NCBI GenBank assembly: GCA_947652605.1
Contig: OX393576.1
Location: forward strand, 61,294,966-61,358,965
From: Elmis aenea
Lineage: Eukaryota; Arthropoda; Insecta; Coleoptera; Elmidae
DNA length: 64,000 nt
Reading direction: 5' to 3'
Positions 52,001 to 59,569 of this stretch are shown in pieces. The number at the start of each line of letters is the position of its first letter. The first letter of the stretch is position 1. The position numbers were made by a program, and so were the translations under genes. The notes under the pieces were generated by a model. That model had not been told where the DNA came from, did not search any database, and saw only the letters and a program-made list of their open reading frames with translations.

Positions 52001-52356
52001 CTCGCGACGACATGCTCCTAGTGCAAACCATCCAGATCACGGACAAATTCGGCTTCGAACGCGACGGCAACAAGAGCAGCTCCTTGGGAAATGAAGCCGT
52101 ATTCATCCCCAACGGCGAACCTGGTCTTTGCGTGAACATGGCCGGTTTGATAGTCGCCGGGACCGTTTTCCTAGCGGCTCAACTCGCAATCATCGCAGCC
52201 TGGACGTTCATCTGGCAAAGAAGGCGATTGGGACTTAAGCTCCATCCAGACTCGATGTCTGTGAGCGTGAGTCTGCCCTCGGGCCTAAGTTCGAACCGCA
52301 CGGATAGCCTCTGTAAACTATATGATGGTGGATACTCCCACAGCCGTAGATTTTAA
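15799..52356 (+). CDS. PAN/Apple + ZP-domain transmembrane protein, four 3' coding exons (5' end missing)
   Basis: The joined exons 15799-16000, 49043-49379, 50460-51125 and 51817-52356 give 581 residues ending at TAA 52354-52356. All junctions are GT/AG and keep frame: the first exon starts in phase 1, its last codon is split 2+1 across the 33-kb intron, and the last two introns are phase 0. Domains, numbered from residue 1 at 15799: PAN module 1 about 19-107 (CERAWC, then SRQECLELC); PAN module 2 about 108-190 (LDECRELCL, RCHSYDY); ZP domain about 204-437 with paired cysteines including C428, C432 and C437; KRRRRRS at 454-460, a furin-type site in the usual place for ZP release; transmembrane helix about 510-534; basic stop-transfer and a 46-residue tail. 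N-glycosylation sequons occur at NAT, NVS, NNS and NKS. ZP proteins polymerise in apical extracellular matrix; PAN+ZP+TM is the architecture of Drosophila neo/nyo/mey/tyn and is related to nompA. The family call is firm; the exact orthologue is not. The signal peptide and first exon are absent. Confidence 0.93.
16434..16474 (+). ncRNA. Degenerate hammerhead-ribozyme-like core
   Basis: CTTGATAAT is followed by a 6-bp hairpin (GGCCAG, loop GGAGAG, CTGGCC) and GAAACGTC. This matches the CUGANGA / stem II / GAAA layout of hammerhead cores found in Penelope-like and other retroelements, but the CUGANGA box has lost its leading C and last G. It is at best a fossil; stems I and III were not resolved. 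Confidence 0.3.
17121..17361. mobile_element. hAT MITE with perfect 8-bp target duplication
   Basis: The inverted ends are CAGGGGTGTCAAACTC and the complement of CAGGGGTGTAAAACTC, with inner GGGCC-GCAAAAA blocks on both sides. GCGTAGAT occurs exactly on both sides (17113-17120 and 17362-17369). At 241 bases with no ORF it is a non-autonomous hAT element. Confidence 0.92.
17370..19142. other. Intronic A+T-rich sequence, nothing recognised
   Basis: No coding or repeat structure could be supported. Confidence 0.45.
19143..19176 (+). repeat. (TTG)n microsatellite
   Basis: About eleven TTG units with one TAG interruption. Confidence 0.9.
19475..19612 (+). repeat. Degenerate GGTTAGGTTA-type repeat
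   Basis: Repeated GGTTAGGTTATGCTAGG and GGGCTGGGCTGGGCTAGG units resemble interspersed insect TTAGG-type DNA. The array is internal to an intron and strongly diverged, so it is not a telomere. Confidence 0.75.
19613..21418. other. Intronic sequence, nothing recognised
   Basis: The small Thr/Ala-rich frame at 20569 has no recognisable domain and I do not call it. Confidence 0.4.
21419..21726. mobile_element. Short element with TIRs and an internal 89-bp tandem duplication
   Basis: ATACTTTTTCTACGATCAC at 21419-21437 is complementary at 17 of 19 positions to 21708-21726. Inside, a unit starting TACTTTGACCATT at 21521 is repeated from 21610, and both copies contain CTCACTTACTATGCATGCAG. It is non-coding and probably a MITE. 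Confidence 0.6.
21727..23079. other. Intronic sequence, nothing recognised
   Basis: The 86-codon minus frame at 22554-22814 has ordinary composition but no family signature. Confidence 0.4.
23080..23920 (+). pseudogene. Jockey/CR1-type reverse-transcriptase relic
   Basis: NNLGVPQGSVLRPLLF at 23080 matches the LINE GVPQGSVLGPLLF motif. It is followed by NDIEANVGNSVINVFADDTL (catalytic ADD near 23190), AAWLKVDKLKINVDKT, a NDIKYLGI segment near 23370, and a degraded thumb. The match to this motif set is clear, but stops and frameshifts run through it. It differs from the RTE-like family at 6.9-8.5 kb. Confidence 0.85.
23921..26855. other. Intronic sequence; more balanced stretch at 24700-25350
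   Basis: No repeat or coding signal is firm. The 24.7-25.35 kb stretch has higher GC than its surroundings and no transposon signature. Confidence 0.35.
26856..27059. repeat. About 200-bp near-perfect palindrome
   Basis: AGTCACTATATTTTATTATC at 26856 is the complement of the bases ending at 27059, and pairing continues through TAATCAGTTATATGATA (26931-26947) and its complement (26975-26991) to TAATAATAT / ATATTATTA around a 4-base loop at 26960-26963. A few mismatches and one small indel are present. The right arm abuts the 3' end of the LINE relic at 27060. Confidence 0.9.
27060..27775 (-). pseudogene. LINE reverse-transcriptase 3' portion
   Basis: The minus strand reads from 27775: IIIFAKGMEDPSYMLRKLIE, EYKNWGLEINPEKT, YKYLGNIITSDGRDQEDI, a GSEVWTMNNSIKNRVRSVDN stretch near 27410, KKERIPKQIYKW and RRKRGRPRTLWKVEIE, ending KPQAVK-like at 27060. 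This is the RT thumb and C-terminal region of an RTE-like LINE, nearly full to its 3' end but truncated at the catalytic region and split by frameshifts. Confidence 0.87.
27776..28928. other. Intronic A+T-rich sequence, nothing recognised
   Basis: No coding or repeat structure could be supported. Confidence 0.45.
28929..29778 (+). mobile_element. Mariner element, internally deleted, with TIRs
   Basis: TGCATAAGTTCTCGCGGT at the left (28929-28946) is exactly complementary to the right end (29761-29778), and TA flanks both sides. Inside on the + strand are transposase pieces: a GCIGQTTVENWYKEFENGE segment near 29133, LTNELAKQLGINPSSVLRKL near 29268, then KWVPHxLSDRNGNQR, and LLARHKKNLFSL joined directly to KETILQLKWAVLPHAAYSPD (the PDL/PDI region near 29510). 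The part between, with the first catalytic Asp residues, is gone, and several stops occur. About 850 bases remain of a usual 1.3 kb, so it is inactive. Confidence 0.88.
29100..29675 (+). pseudogene. Mariner transposase pseudogene
   Basis: This is the coding remnant of the element at 28929-29778. The HTH half and C-terminal catalytic segment survive; the central DDD region is deleted and at least three stops or frameshifts interrupt it. SPDITPSNFYPFRYLQHTLA is the mariner C-terminal catalytic signature. Confidence 0.85.
29779..31389. other. Intronic sequence, nothing recognised
   Basis: A short GC-richer patch around 30050-30140 has no recognisable identity. Confidence 0.4.
31390..32390 (-). 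pseudogene. LINE reverse-transcriptase N-terminal/palm portion
   Basis: Minus-strand order from 32390: FIERWENYFKELLESDN, AIHKIKIGKAEGHDGILPEM (the RT block before motif A), IFNTGDSKKCENYKGISLL, YERILAERLR, CGFRPGRSTQDLIF-like, LSKAFDGVRREKIWKIL (motif A), and FADDVVLLAKSEKDLQLNLD (motif C, near 31460). Frames are broken repeatedly. It lacks the endonuclease and the region after the ADD box. Confidence 0.85.
32391..33360. other. Intronic sequence, nothing recognised
   Basis: No coding or repeat structure could be supported. Confidence 0.45.
33361..33485 (-). mobile_element. Candidate tRNA-derived SINE
   Basis: On the minus strand, TAGCTTTTTAGGTGCAGG (A-box-like, near 33476-33459) is followed at the right spacing by GTTCGATTC (exact B-box, 33435-33427) inside a TCAG/CTGA T-stem. 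A short body and a run of 11 A (33377-33367) follow. The acceptor and anticodon stems do not fold well, so it is not a functional tRNA. Confidence 0.45.
33486..34173. other. Intronic sequence, nothing recognised
   Basis: No coding or repeat structure could be supported. Confidence 0.4.
34174..34383 (+). pseudogene. Short reverse-transcriptase fragment
   Basis: SLTELTFSNDVVLLAKNEKN at about 34242-34301, continuing LLHKLGVWTD, is the RT catalytic block with the first Asp of ADD replaced by Asn. It resembles FADDVVLLAKSEKDLQLNLD of the minus-strand relic at 31.4 kb, so it is a fragment of the same LINE type on the opposite strand. Confidence 0.65.
34384..38367. other. Intronic sequence, nothing recognised apart from the repeat end at 36528
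   Basis: The frames at 35195, 35432 and 37264 match no family. Confidence 0.4.
36528..36612. repeat. Single end of a hAT-like repeat
   Basis: CAGTGCCGGCTTTCTGTATA, then GGCTGAGTAGACCCGGACTT and GGGGCCCCGCACCC, an unusually GC-rich island that reads like a hAT terminus. No matching second end was found nearby. Confidence 0.35.
38368..39224. mobile_element. Fold-back element with about 190-bp arms and a third internal arm copy
   Basis: The left arm (38368-38565) starts TCATTCAAAAAGT and contains ATATCTCAGAAACTTTTTTTC, GATAAAAGTTGGTGG and TCTTATTTTAAGAGTT-like blocks. The right arm (39050-39224) is its complement, ending ACTTTTTGAATGA. A third copy in right-arm orientation occupies 38770-38950 (CTTAAAATAAGGGCACTTTT through ATCGATAATACAAAACTTTT). 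It is non-coding. The flanks show no obvious duplication. Confidence 0.72.
39297..39527. mobile_element. hAT-like MITE with perfect 8-bp target duplication
   Basis: The ends are CAAGGTTGCCACACGT and the complement of TAGGGTTGCCACATGT. GGAATGCG is exact on both sides (39289-39296, 39528-39535). GTCCTAC occurs repeatedly inside. 231 bases, no ORF. Confidence 0.87.
39720..39776. repeat. Possible hAT-type terminus with a TTTAAATC motif
   Basis: AAATCAGCTGATTT (39733-39746, palindromic) is followed by AAATCGTGATTTAAATTAGG and CCAACCCTG. The complement starts CAGGGTTGGCCTAATTTAAA, like a dispersed hAT end. The partner end was not found. Confidence 0.35.
39777..41032. other. Intronic sequence with a GC-richer island at 40330-40560
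   Basis: The island (around ACCACCCCGGCGGTTCCGAG and CGCACCATCTCCCGTACGCG) is the least A+T-rich transposon-free stretch of the large intron. No ORF or known motif explains it; an intronic regulatory element or unseen alternative first exon is possible. Confidence 0.35.
41033..41110. repeat. About 78-bp GGTGTTCC...ACACCCTGTA mini-repeat
   Basis: ACACGGTGTTCCATTTGAAA is at the left and AAACACCCTGTATAAT at the right. A similar unit with GGGTGTTCAATTAAAAAAAA and AACCCCCTGTATACT lies at 41349-41414. The ends resemble those of CAGGGTG-type MITEs elsewhere in the window. Confidence 0.5.
41349..41414. repeat. Second CAGGGTG-type mini-repeat
   Basis: It shares the GGGTGTTC start and CCCTGTATA end with the unit at 41033-41110 but is otherwise diverged. 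Confidence 0.45.
41525..41975 (-). pseudogene. LINE reverse-transcriptase C-terminal relic
   Basis: Minus-strand frames give RTMIVNEKQKDKW near 41950, ERVTTYEYLGSIITENGK near 41880, CKQINKNILLVKQ near 41810, KYEAKLNTIEMKHIRKIAGK (the EMKxLRKI-type thumb segment) near 41680-41630, and TKWDRKKNQNIKEIIE. The order and motifs match the post-ADD region of RTE-like LINEs. Frameshifts between blocks make it dead. Confidence 0.72.
41976..44329. other. Intronic sequence, nothing recognised
   Basis: GGGCCGGACCCAAAGATCTA near 42751 looks like a hAT-end fragment, but it stands alone. Confidence 0.4.
44330..44780 (-). pseudogene. Mariner-like transposase relic
   Basis: A 135-codon minus-strand frame contains SFFLRIVTGDETGVYSLGSS near 44520, matching the mariner I-V-T-G-D-E-x-W-V-Y catalytic block with Trp changed to Gly. 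It is followed by ASHKKSQKSSFRLENEWQNF, a degraded version of the segment after the first catalytic Asp. Upstream residues are unrecognisable and no TIRs were found. Confidence 0.55.
44781..47439. other. Intronic sequence, nothing recognised
   Basis: Overlapping frames at 46108-46504 on both strands match no family. Confidence 0.4.
47440..48012 (+). repeat. Tandem array of about 170-bp units
   Basis: CTAGTGTGGCAAAATA recurs at 47477, 47646, 47817 and 47987, giving periods of 169, 171 and 170. Each full unit carries ATTCTTTAATAGGAAGTTAG, GCAAATTGTTTGGATACAAA, CCATAATATGGTTTTCC and CTAGTTAGGATAACTAA. There are about 3.3 copies with few differences, the first partial. It is non-coding and satellite-like in unit length. 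Confidence 0.93.
48013..49042. other. End of the large intron, nothing recognised
   Basis: It ends in TTTTCTCTTCCTTTGCAG, a strong polypyrimidine tract and acceptor. Confidence 0.5.
49043..49379 (+). CDS. Coding exon: end of PAN 1 and most of PAN 2
   Basis: The acceptor TTTGCAG ends at 49042 and the donor GTAA begins at 49380. The first base completes the Arg codon begun in the previous exon. The exon reads SASYNNATGDCELSN and then the second PAN module with LDECRELCLNSP and RCHSYDYG, which is high-quality PAN sequence. Only four bases of intron separate it from an inserted Helitron. Confidence 0.93.
49384..49642 (+). mobile_element. Non-autonomous Helitron, 259 bp
   Basis: It starts TCTATATATATAAAAGAGC and ends with a GC-rich hairpin (ACCCG, short loop, CGGGT) followed by AAATCAGCTAG. 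It lies between A (49383) and T (49643). TC start, CTAG end, 3' hairpin, A/T target and no duplication are the Helitron signature. Inside are GTTTGTTCGCTATAGAAT, TTGACCGATCGGGACCAAAT and TTTTGCACA and a GC-rich GGGAACGGCC repeat block. The reading frame of the preceding exon runs into it and stops at 49443. Confidence 0.82.
49512..49583 (+). repeat. GGGAACGGCC short tandem block in the Helitron
   Basis: Four to five imperfect copies of a roughly 10-base unit (CGGCCGGAAA, CGGTCGGGAA, CAGCCGGGAA, CGGCCGGGAA) are followed by a CG-rich GAGCGCGAGCGCGGAG stretch. Confidence 0.8.
50460..51125 (+). CDS. Coding exon: ZP-N and first part of ZP-C
   Basis: The acceptor TTTGTTTCAG ends at 50459 and the donor is GTAAGC at 51126. 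The 666 bases encode 222 residues in phase 0, from DPYLDVPEAATYEL to KSVDTGK. It holds the ZP signature elements: the C-R-S-G-D-M start, the SPNSC and LECNVR cysteines, AVTCQYD, the linker, and the SSGCPTD cysteine of ZP-C. The reading frame stays open a further 19 codons upstream, but those lie before the acceptor. Confidence 0.95.
51126..51816 (+). other. Last intron of the PAN-ZP gene
   Basis: This phase-0 intron of 691 bases runs from GTAAGC to GACAG. It is A+T-rich with no recognisable insertion. Confidence 0.9.
51817..52356 (+). CDS. Coding exon: end of ZP-C, cleavage site, TM helix and tail
   Basis: The acceptor TTGACAG ends at 51816. The exon encodes 179 residues and a TAA. It begins VLLSHFDAFKFP, typical of the ZP-C FxAF-type strand, then the clustered cysteines CMPTCEPVQC, the polybasic KRRRRRS, the hydrophobic helix from MAGLIVAG to AAWTFIW, QRRR as cytoplasmic anchor, and a Ser-rich tail ending SHSRRF. 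Confidence 0.95.
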   Translation, partial: VLLSHFDAFKFPSSEVVQFRALVTPCMPTCEPVQCDQEETTGELRSVISYGKRRRRRSASESRDDMLLVQTIQITDKFGFERDGNKSSSLGNEAVFIPNGEPGLCVNMAGLIVAGTVFLAAQLAIIAAWTFIWQRRRLGLKLHPDSMSVSVSLPSGLSSNRTDSLCKLYDGGYSHSRRF

Positions 52357-53310
52357 TTTGATTACTTCCGCTTTAATTTTATGAAATGAGTGCGATATTC
52401 CATCGAAATTATCTGCCAATCACGTGTGATAAATCTATTTATTATGTTCACTGAATTTCAACTATTTCATAACTTCGAGTGTCAGTGCCGGTGCGATGCT
52501 CTTCCGCTATCATAAGACCCTTTACGAACCACCGAAATCGCGCTTGACGCATACCTGTATTCACTTTAGATCTGCCTATCGCACGACACGACAAGTGGCA
52601 TCCATGTACAAGTGCTGTTATGTGTATCTGGGCAAAGGCAATTACAGCGTATAACTAACTGTAACTGTGCGTCGAATTCTATGCCAAGGTCGGCTAATGC
52701 GATGCAGTTCCAGTATTATATTACGCTAAACTATGCAACATAGAAATCGCATAAATTATTTTTTTATACCGCAAACGTATTACGCATAATACTCGTGTAG
52801 CTAAATCGAAAAATTAGACTAGTTTAAGTAAACTTCTCGAATACCCCCGTCTTCTAATCGCTCAGCAATGTTTTCGACTAACAAATTGAACAGGAGATTA
52901 GCTTCTTGGTTCAGGTATAATTAATTAATACATTTTTTCAGAGATGTAACGTTACTTTTTAGTTTGTCGATAACGGCGTGAAGGACCCGAGGACGACCTG
53001 GTGCATGTGCTAGTGTGCGTGTTTTATAGTAACCGTGTGGATGGTGTTTGATTGTGTTTATTTATAATTGCTTGTCCTCGTTTCCGGATGGCCGTATGGC
53101 GATCTTACAGGCTCTCGTAGCACACTATTACATATTTAGCTTTACCTGTAAAATCGTCGACATTAAACGCCTAAATCTAGCTTTAAGATACACCAATATA
53201 AATACGTAGACAATTATAAATTCATATTTAAGTTATTGATATAAAAAACATATAATTGTAATCTGAATATCAGCAACTTATTTTAAATAAACGATTGTAA
53301 TAAACCTCAA
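52357..53310 (+). promoter_or_regulatory. 3' UTR with poly(A) signals of the PAN-ZP gene
   Basis: The non-coding sequence after the stop leads to two AATAAA hexamers at 53286-53291 and 53299-53304, the likely cleavage/polyadenylation region. The first several hundred bases are less A+T-rich than the surrounding introns, as expected for transcribed exon. The exact end cannot be read without transcripts. Confidence 0.6.
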
Positions 53311-54289
53311 ACATTTTATTTTCCTTGGAAAAACTTTATTTTGCAGAAACAAGAAACAAGGTTATCTAAACTGCCTTAAAAGGAACCAAAAAGGAAATAA
53401 TTTTACAGAGAACTAAAAGCAAATCTTTTTCCTACATACAGAACGGACCAAATAGGTACTAACAAGGATGGGTCACGGACTGTGTTTATTACCTTCATTG
53501 AAAATATCAAAAATAAATGTTTGCAGAGTTATACGTGCCATTGATGATTTGCCTAATGAAAAATAGGAAAAACAAAACTGAAAAATTTAATAATAAAGGC
53601 AATTTTTGCGATCCCGTTGGCCATGAAACCGTCAGAGATAAAATTGAAATTCTTCTATTTACCAATGCGCGTATTCTTTGCAAGTAAAATGATGCAAAGT
53701 TTTTGAAAATATCTCAAGATGTTTCGGAAAAAAGCGCTAAAAACGAGACCCTTGTAAAAGCGGTTTTCCCTATGCAAGTTTTTCAGTTTTTGTCCTATTT
53801 TTCCTCTGTAAATCATCAATTATTACTGAAGATTTTTTTGTCGTGTTCTCTATGCAATAAACACAGCCTTGATCAGATTCAACCTACAACATATCATGAC
53901 CCTTCTTTACAAGAAGAAAAAAATCATAAAAACCACCAAACTTTTTATAAAATCTACTGATCGGGATAAATTAGATGGATGATTTGTTGCTATTGCCAGA
54001 GGCCTCGTAAAAATACTTTCTCTCCTTTAAATTTAACAAAAAAAGCATAAAAATTGCAAGCAATATTTGTGATGGTTGACAACAAATCCAATATGCAAGG
54101 GAAAAACGCACTCAATATTTGCATGCAGTGTGAAATTGTAAAATTCACTTGATCTTTGGTTGCAATATTTGAGCAAAGTTACGTAATTTAAATAAGTTCC
54201 ATTAAAATGATTAGGTAATCTTTTTTATCAAAGATATCTTATAGAAAGACTTTCGCAAAAGTAGCTTTAAATTCGAAAATGTCCAAATA
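53311..54289. other. Downstream A+T-rich sequence, nothing recognised
   Basis: The 85-codon frame at 53703 is Lys/Asn-rich with no domain. Confidence 0.4.
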
Positions 54290-54715
54290 CAGGGGTTTGG
54301 AGCGGAGCACGGAGCTGGAGCACGGAGCGGAGGAGCAATGGGATTTTGCCCGGAGCTGAAGAAGAGTCTGGAGCAAATAATTTGGGTTGCTCCACTGCTA
54401 GTTTATTGTGTACAATTTAAAAAAAAAACACCTTTTTTCGTTTCCTCAACATTTGAAGATCAATAATTAGTTCTTTCAAACATTTATAAAACTTAACTTG
54501 TTTGTCAGGGTCAAATATTGTAATTTTTGACCCATTTACACATATCCGACAAAATCAAAGCTTTGTTTATAAAAATAAAGCTCTCAATAAAAAATACTTA
54601 TTTTAAACATTTTATCAATATTTAGAGCATGGAGCGGAGCTGGAGCTGGAGCTGGAACAGGCAGATTGATGTCGGAGCGGAGCAATTAAAAAATTGGACT
54701 GCTCCAAACCACGAG
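54290..54715. mobile_element. GGAGC-rich MITE
   Basis: CAGGGGTTTGGAGCGGAGC at the left is matched by the complement of CTCGTGGTTTGGAGCAGTCC at the right. Both subterminal regions contain many GGAGC/GGAGCTGGAGC units around an A+T-rich core. It is non-coding; the 8-bp duplication expected of hAT elements is not visible. Confidence 0.6.
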
Positions 54716-56689
54716 TGTTGAAACTGGTCTAGCGTTTCTACAAGAGATTATTCACAAAAAATAAGTTATTTTAATTTATATGATAAATTTAAAAATAGTT
54801 CTGGTATAGTTTAATGAAAATAATAACTGGTTCAAAACAATTTTGCAAAATTCATAGAAATACAAACTTCTTTTAATAATGCAGTTTAATTTTTAATGAA
54901 AACACACAACGATCAATCTTTGGAATCTAATTGTAATGGTTTTAGCTGGTCCATAAATTAACCCGCAAGTAATTTTATTTCTTAGATTATTTATTGCTTT
55001 TTATAATTTAATATTTAAAAAACAAGTATCGATCTATAGGTGACATTTTTTCATTTTATCGACTTACCGTTACTGTTTACTAAATTTCGATAGTTATCTC
55101 TTTAAATTGAGCACCCTGTATATGTATATACAAGACAGCACAAGACTGCGTTTCAACTAAAACCAATTTAACAACAGCAATACCTCTATATTAAGAAAAG
55201 CTCCACAAAGTGCAAACATTTTTTTGCTTTTCCTCGTTTTAAAGAATCCAAGATATTGTTCTATAAACTAAACACGGCGAAATATATATATAGAAACTGG
55301 AACAGAGCCGCGAGCAATGTAGAAAATTGGTGCTGGACATTATGATCCAAGCCGCTATCAAGAGTAAGAAGGTGGAGAAATAACGGGATGGTTAAAAATA
55401 TATTGTTACAGCAATCTACATATAAATTATAGCTATCAAGTATGAGCGGAACAGTTTCACATCGAGACAAACGCAATTCACCGTTGCTTATAATCCTGTG
55501 AAGTTCCTCTAAATACGAATAATTGTTTGTAATAGCGGGTCTACGAAGTTACAAAAGATCATTAAAATATATTTAGCGGTCATCAAGAATAACTGTGGCG
55601 TTCGTGCATGGTAACTTTAGCGTTTGATATGTTACCTACTCAACCAATAAAAGCAAAAATAGATACATCACTGTAATAAATTTACTCAAGGACGTTTTTC
55701 CATTAGACACAACGTCTGGGGCTGCTGAGAGACTTTCGAGGGTCTATAAAAAAGTCTAAGATACAAAAAAAGCAACGAGAAAGTAAAAAAAGCCTTAAAA
55801 ATCAAGTCACTTACATCGCTTTAAATAAATTTTATACAAAATTCAAATTTTTAAAACTAACATTATAACGTATTTTTTCCATGACATGTAAGTAAATCAA
55901 AATGTTGGTCTGTTCGTCTCCCCATTCACCCAAACAAGATTTTTAGACGTAAAACATTGCTTCGTCTAATTCTACTTTGTTATCAATTAAAAGCAATAAT
56001 GAAACTGATACGATTTTGTTTTAATCACATACCTTTAAAACACAAAAAGCAAACGCTTAAGACAACAAAACTGTGGCTGTGGCTGTCACAACATGCGATT
56101 TATCCTTGGTGAAAAATTATCCTTAAACAACCTGTACACATTCCAACTAAACAAAAATAAACACCTCGCGCCATCTAATCCGTCTGGGCGTCCACATATT
56201 TCTTTGGCGTCACTCGGTATTTACAACAGTATGTCCGATAATACTTGTGTAACAGTGATACGTCTTGTCATATGTTCATGCCTACTTAATCAAAGTATCT
56301 AGTTAGTCCCACACAAGTGGTGAGAACTGTTGCAAACAATGCAGGTTTGATTTTTTTGGCGGCTTCATGATACTCAACTTTGTTAAGGACGATAGAATAA
56401 TATCTACACAACATTAATGTCAACATATGAATGATTTATAGTTACTTTAACACATTAACAATGCTGCGGTGGTTTAAAACCAAAAAAATCTTAAACAATG
56501 CGTTTTTTTCGCGATATGTATCTTAATGTTGTTGGTCGGTGGCGTGTTTGCAGCCTGCTGAGTGCCTTAGGCGCTTCGGGTTTTTGGGACACCCAGTATT
56601 CTCCTTCACCTTGATTTTCACCACTTAAGTAAAACATTATCCGAAATGATATGCTTTTAGCAAAGTAGAAACATTTTCGAATTGTTAAC
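54716..56689. other. Downstream sequence, nothing recognised
   Basis: GCACCCTGTATATGTATATA near 55110 is a lone CAGGGTG-type repeat end. Confidence 0.4.
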
Positions 56690-56770
56690 TAAAAAGGACA
56701 GAAAAGCGTGGAAAAAAGTCAGCATACTCAACAATCCTACACCTAACAGTAGTAACAATAGAATAAATTA
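56690..56770 (+). mobile_element. Very short 3' tail of the same LINE family
   Basis: It matches the last bases of the LINE at 8430-8490: a GTGGAAAAAAGTCAGCA-like stretch, then CAATCCTACACCTAACAGTA. About 80 bases are recognisable. Confidence 0.55.
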
Positions 56771-57313
56771 AAGCCGCTGAACGAAAGGCTGGCTCCGCTA
56801 AAACATCCCCACTGAACGATACGACGCGCCGTTGTGCTCACTCTCCCATGGCGGTCGAAATCTATATTTAACTAGGTAATAGGTAAACAGAAAGCGCAAA
56901 AATCCTTTTTTTTTACATGAACTGGATTGCAAACTTAATATGGAAAGGGTCGGTGTTTAGGATAAATAATAGAAAAGAAGAAAAAAAACGCCATGTTCTT
57001 TGAATCCCACAGTAACATTTTACCGTAGGTATTTATTATCTGTCTTAAATACGTTTGTCGATGTACAGTAGTTTTGGGAACTAAAAATGTGATGAACGTC
57101 TTCTCCAGCAGGGTTGACTTGAGAGACCAATATTTACTACCAAGGTTGTTGTTTTAATGGATTACTACCAGGAGTGAAGCCTCACACTCCTAATTAGGCT
57201 TTAAGGGTAGTAACCAAAGAAAGGTAGAAGGTGGTAGTCAAGTGAGTACGATTTCAACTGTACTAATATATTAAAAATATTTTCCCCTATTTATACAGAA
57301 ATAGTTGCTAATA

Positions 57314-57400
57314 CAGGGTGTCCCAATTATACACCGCCAAAAAGTAGGTGCATATTTCTGAGTGAAAATGATGACCATTTGTCAAATATTTTGTTATCCG
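57314..57400 (+). repeat. Single CAGGGTGTCCC-type terminus
   Basis: TACAGGGTGTCCCAATTATA starts a repeat-like segment akin to the MITE ends at 4905 and 41.0-41.4 kb. No opposite end was found downstream. Confidence 0.35.
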
Positions 57401-59569
57401 AAAAAGCTTCCTTTCAAAGTTAGAGACCTCCAAAGTTGCAAGAAAAAAAATCAAAAAATCGAATACGTCCTAGCCGTTTAAGCTAGAGCTATCAAACTTG
57501 GCCGAAATGTTTAGGTGTTTCCCATTGACTTTGTGGGATAATTAGAAAGAAAACACGTAATTGGAAGTATGATTTATAGTCAGGTCATCCGCTTACCATC
57601 TTCAGAATTTTTTTCTCTGGAATAAAATTGAAAATGTCATTAGTCCATAAGAAAGTACGACTTAAGAGGAAATAATTCGTCCCTCTTTGTTTTTTGCTGT
57701 AAACGTAGCCGTTTTCGAGAAAATTAGCGCTAAAGATGCATCGACAAACTCGGTTTATACACCTCAAATATTTTTTTTACTAAACTCAGTTGGCTAATGT
57801 CGTGCTTGACTTAAGGTTTGTTCATAACCTAACCTGAGGTCATCAAGGATTGGGTTTATAAAAGTTAAAAATAGTAAAAGCAATAACATATCGTACGTAA
57901 CTTCGTAACTGACATACTACAAACTGCATACAATCAACTCAAGTTTTAATAAAATTTTCAATAACAAACATTTGAACCATACATAACTGCATCTGATTCT
58001 GTACTCAGGACTGTGTGACTGCTTGTACTCTTAACATATTACCTATGTAAGTTGTTACTTTAGAAATACTAATCGAATTTCCAATAACTTTGCTTTTCTG
58101 TACTCCAAAATGATAAACTCGCCAGGTTGTTGAAACATTTAAAAAAATATATAACGAAAACACCAATGGCTTTAAAAATACAGTTTTGACAAGAGATTTA
58201 CATTTTATAGGTTTAGTAGATAGAAATGTTGATACCCGTTATCAAAGTATATTTTTGACTAAATTTTAAGCCAACATTTGCGAAAATCAACAAGTAAATT
58301 AATAAATTATACGACAAATAAAATAATCTTTTACTTGAAACACTCTGTACATTACTTTGCACAAAATCTCTCGATTCTTATTTTTCGCACCACGGCACTA
58401 CACCACACAAAAATTATTAAATTGATTGCGTTTGATAACTCGTCCAAACGTTTGTCCTTGCTATTGTTCGCATTTCAGATTTACTTTCCGTTTTTATAGA
58501 CAAATGTGTTGCACAACTTTAATGATTTAACAGGCGAATTTAAATCGCGAGACATTTCCCAGCGAAAATGTAACATTGTTGTTTAGGGTGGTTAGGGATG
58601 AAGTATACTTTTCTAAATGTGTATCATCATATGTTTGTGACAGAAGGCGGAGTCGTTTGAAACATTTCGCATTTGTGTTGCAGAGGCACTTACTGATCCA
58701 ACATAAAACGAAAATATTACGGAAGCTTCCCTTGTTTTGCTTTTATTCTTGGGAAAATTACAAATATTTATGTTTTGTTTATTCAAGAAGACGGTTTTTG
58801 CATAGCGCTATTCTTTGTGAGATGTATTTACTTTCGCCTTTAATGTGTCAGTTAAAATCAAGTACTGTATAACTTTAAGTCGTATTACTTTAATTTATTT
58901 TGAACGAATGTATATCTTAAAGGCTTTAAAATATTAGCATACTATTTTACTATTTCTATTCTACTATGTAGTTTTCATTATCACAAACCCTCGTTGTACA
59001 ATTATATGTAAAATAATATTGTATTTTTGAAGTAAATTATAAGTAAATTCTATTCTACTAAGAGTGAAAATTTAAATTGAATGGAAGTGCTGTACACAGC
59101 TATTTACATCTAGAGCGTGCTATAAACAAAGTACTTTTTGCTACAACCAACCCTTTACATTTAAATTTTCACCACATGATGCAGTAAATAAAAAAACTGT
59201 CGGAAATGGAAGCACTATTTCCGTTTAATATTAAAGTTTATAATACATAAAAAGAAGTTGCACGGATGGCGCTTGTGAAGTTTCATATTTCTATAGCTTC
59301 CTTTTAGCGGAGGCCTCTTAACTTAATTTCAATCGATTTTACATCGAAAACGACCCCTATGGACAAAATTTGAGCTTATTAACGAGAAAAGCCAAAGTAG
59401 CTTAAATACTTTAAAACAATCTTTAAAAGCCCAGAATTTCTAAACCTTATCCCTATCCAAAAACTTCGTTCATTTAACAACACTAAAACTGAATAAAAAG
59501 TTGACCTTTCAATTTTAAAGTTACGAGAATAAACAGTTTAGACTTGTATGAGGAAAAGTTAAGCTAGAG
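57401..59569. other. Downstream A+T-rich sequence, nothing recognised
   Basis: The 98-codon frame at 58576 has no recognisable domain or neighbouring exon signals. Confidence 0.4.
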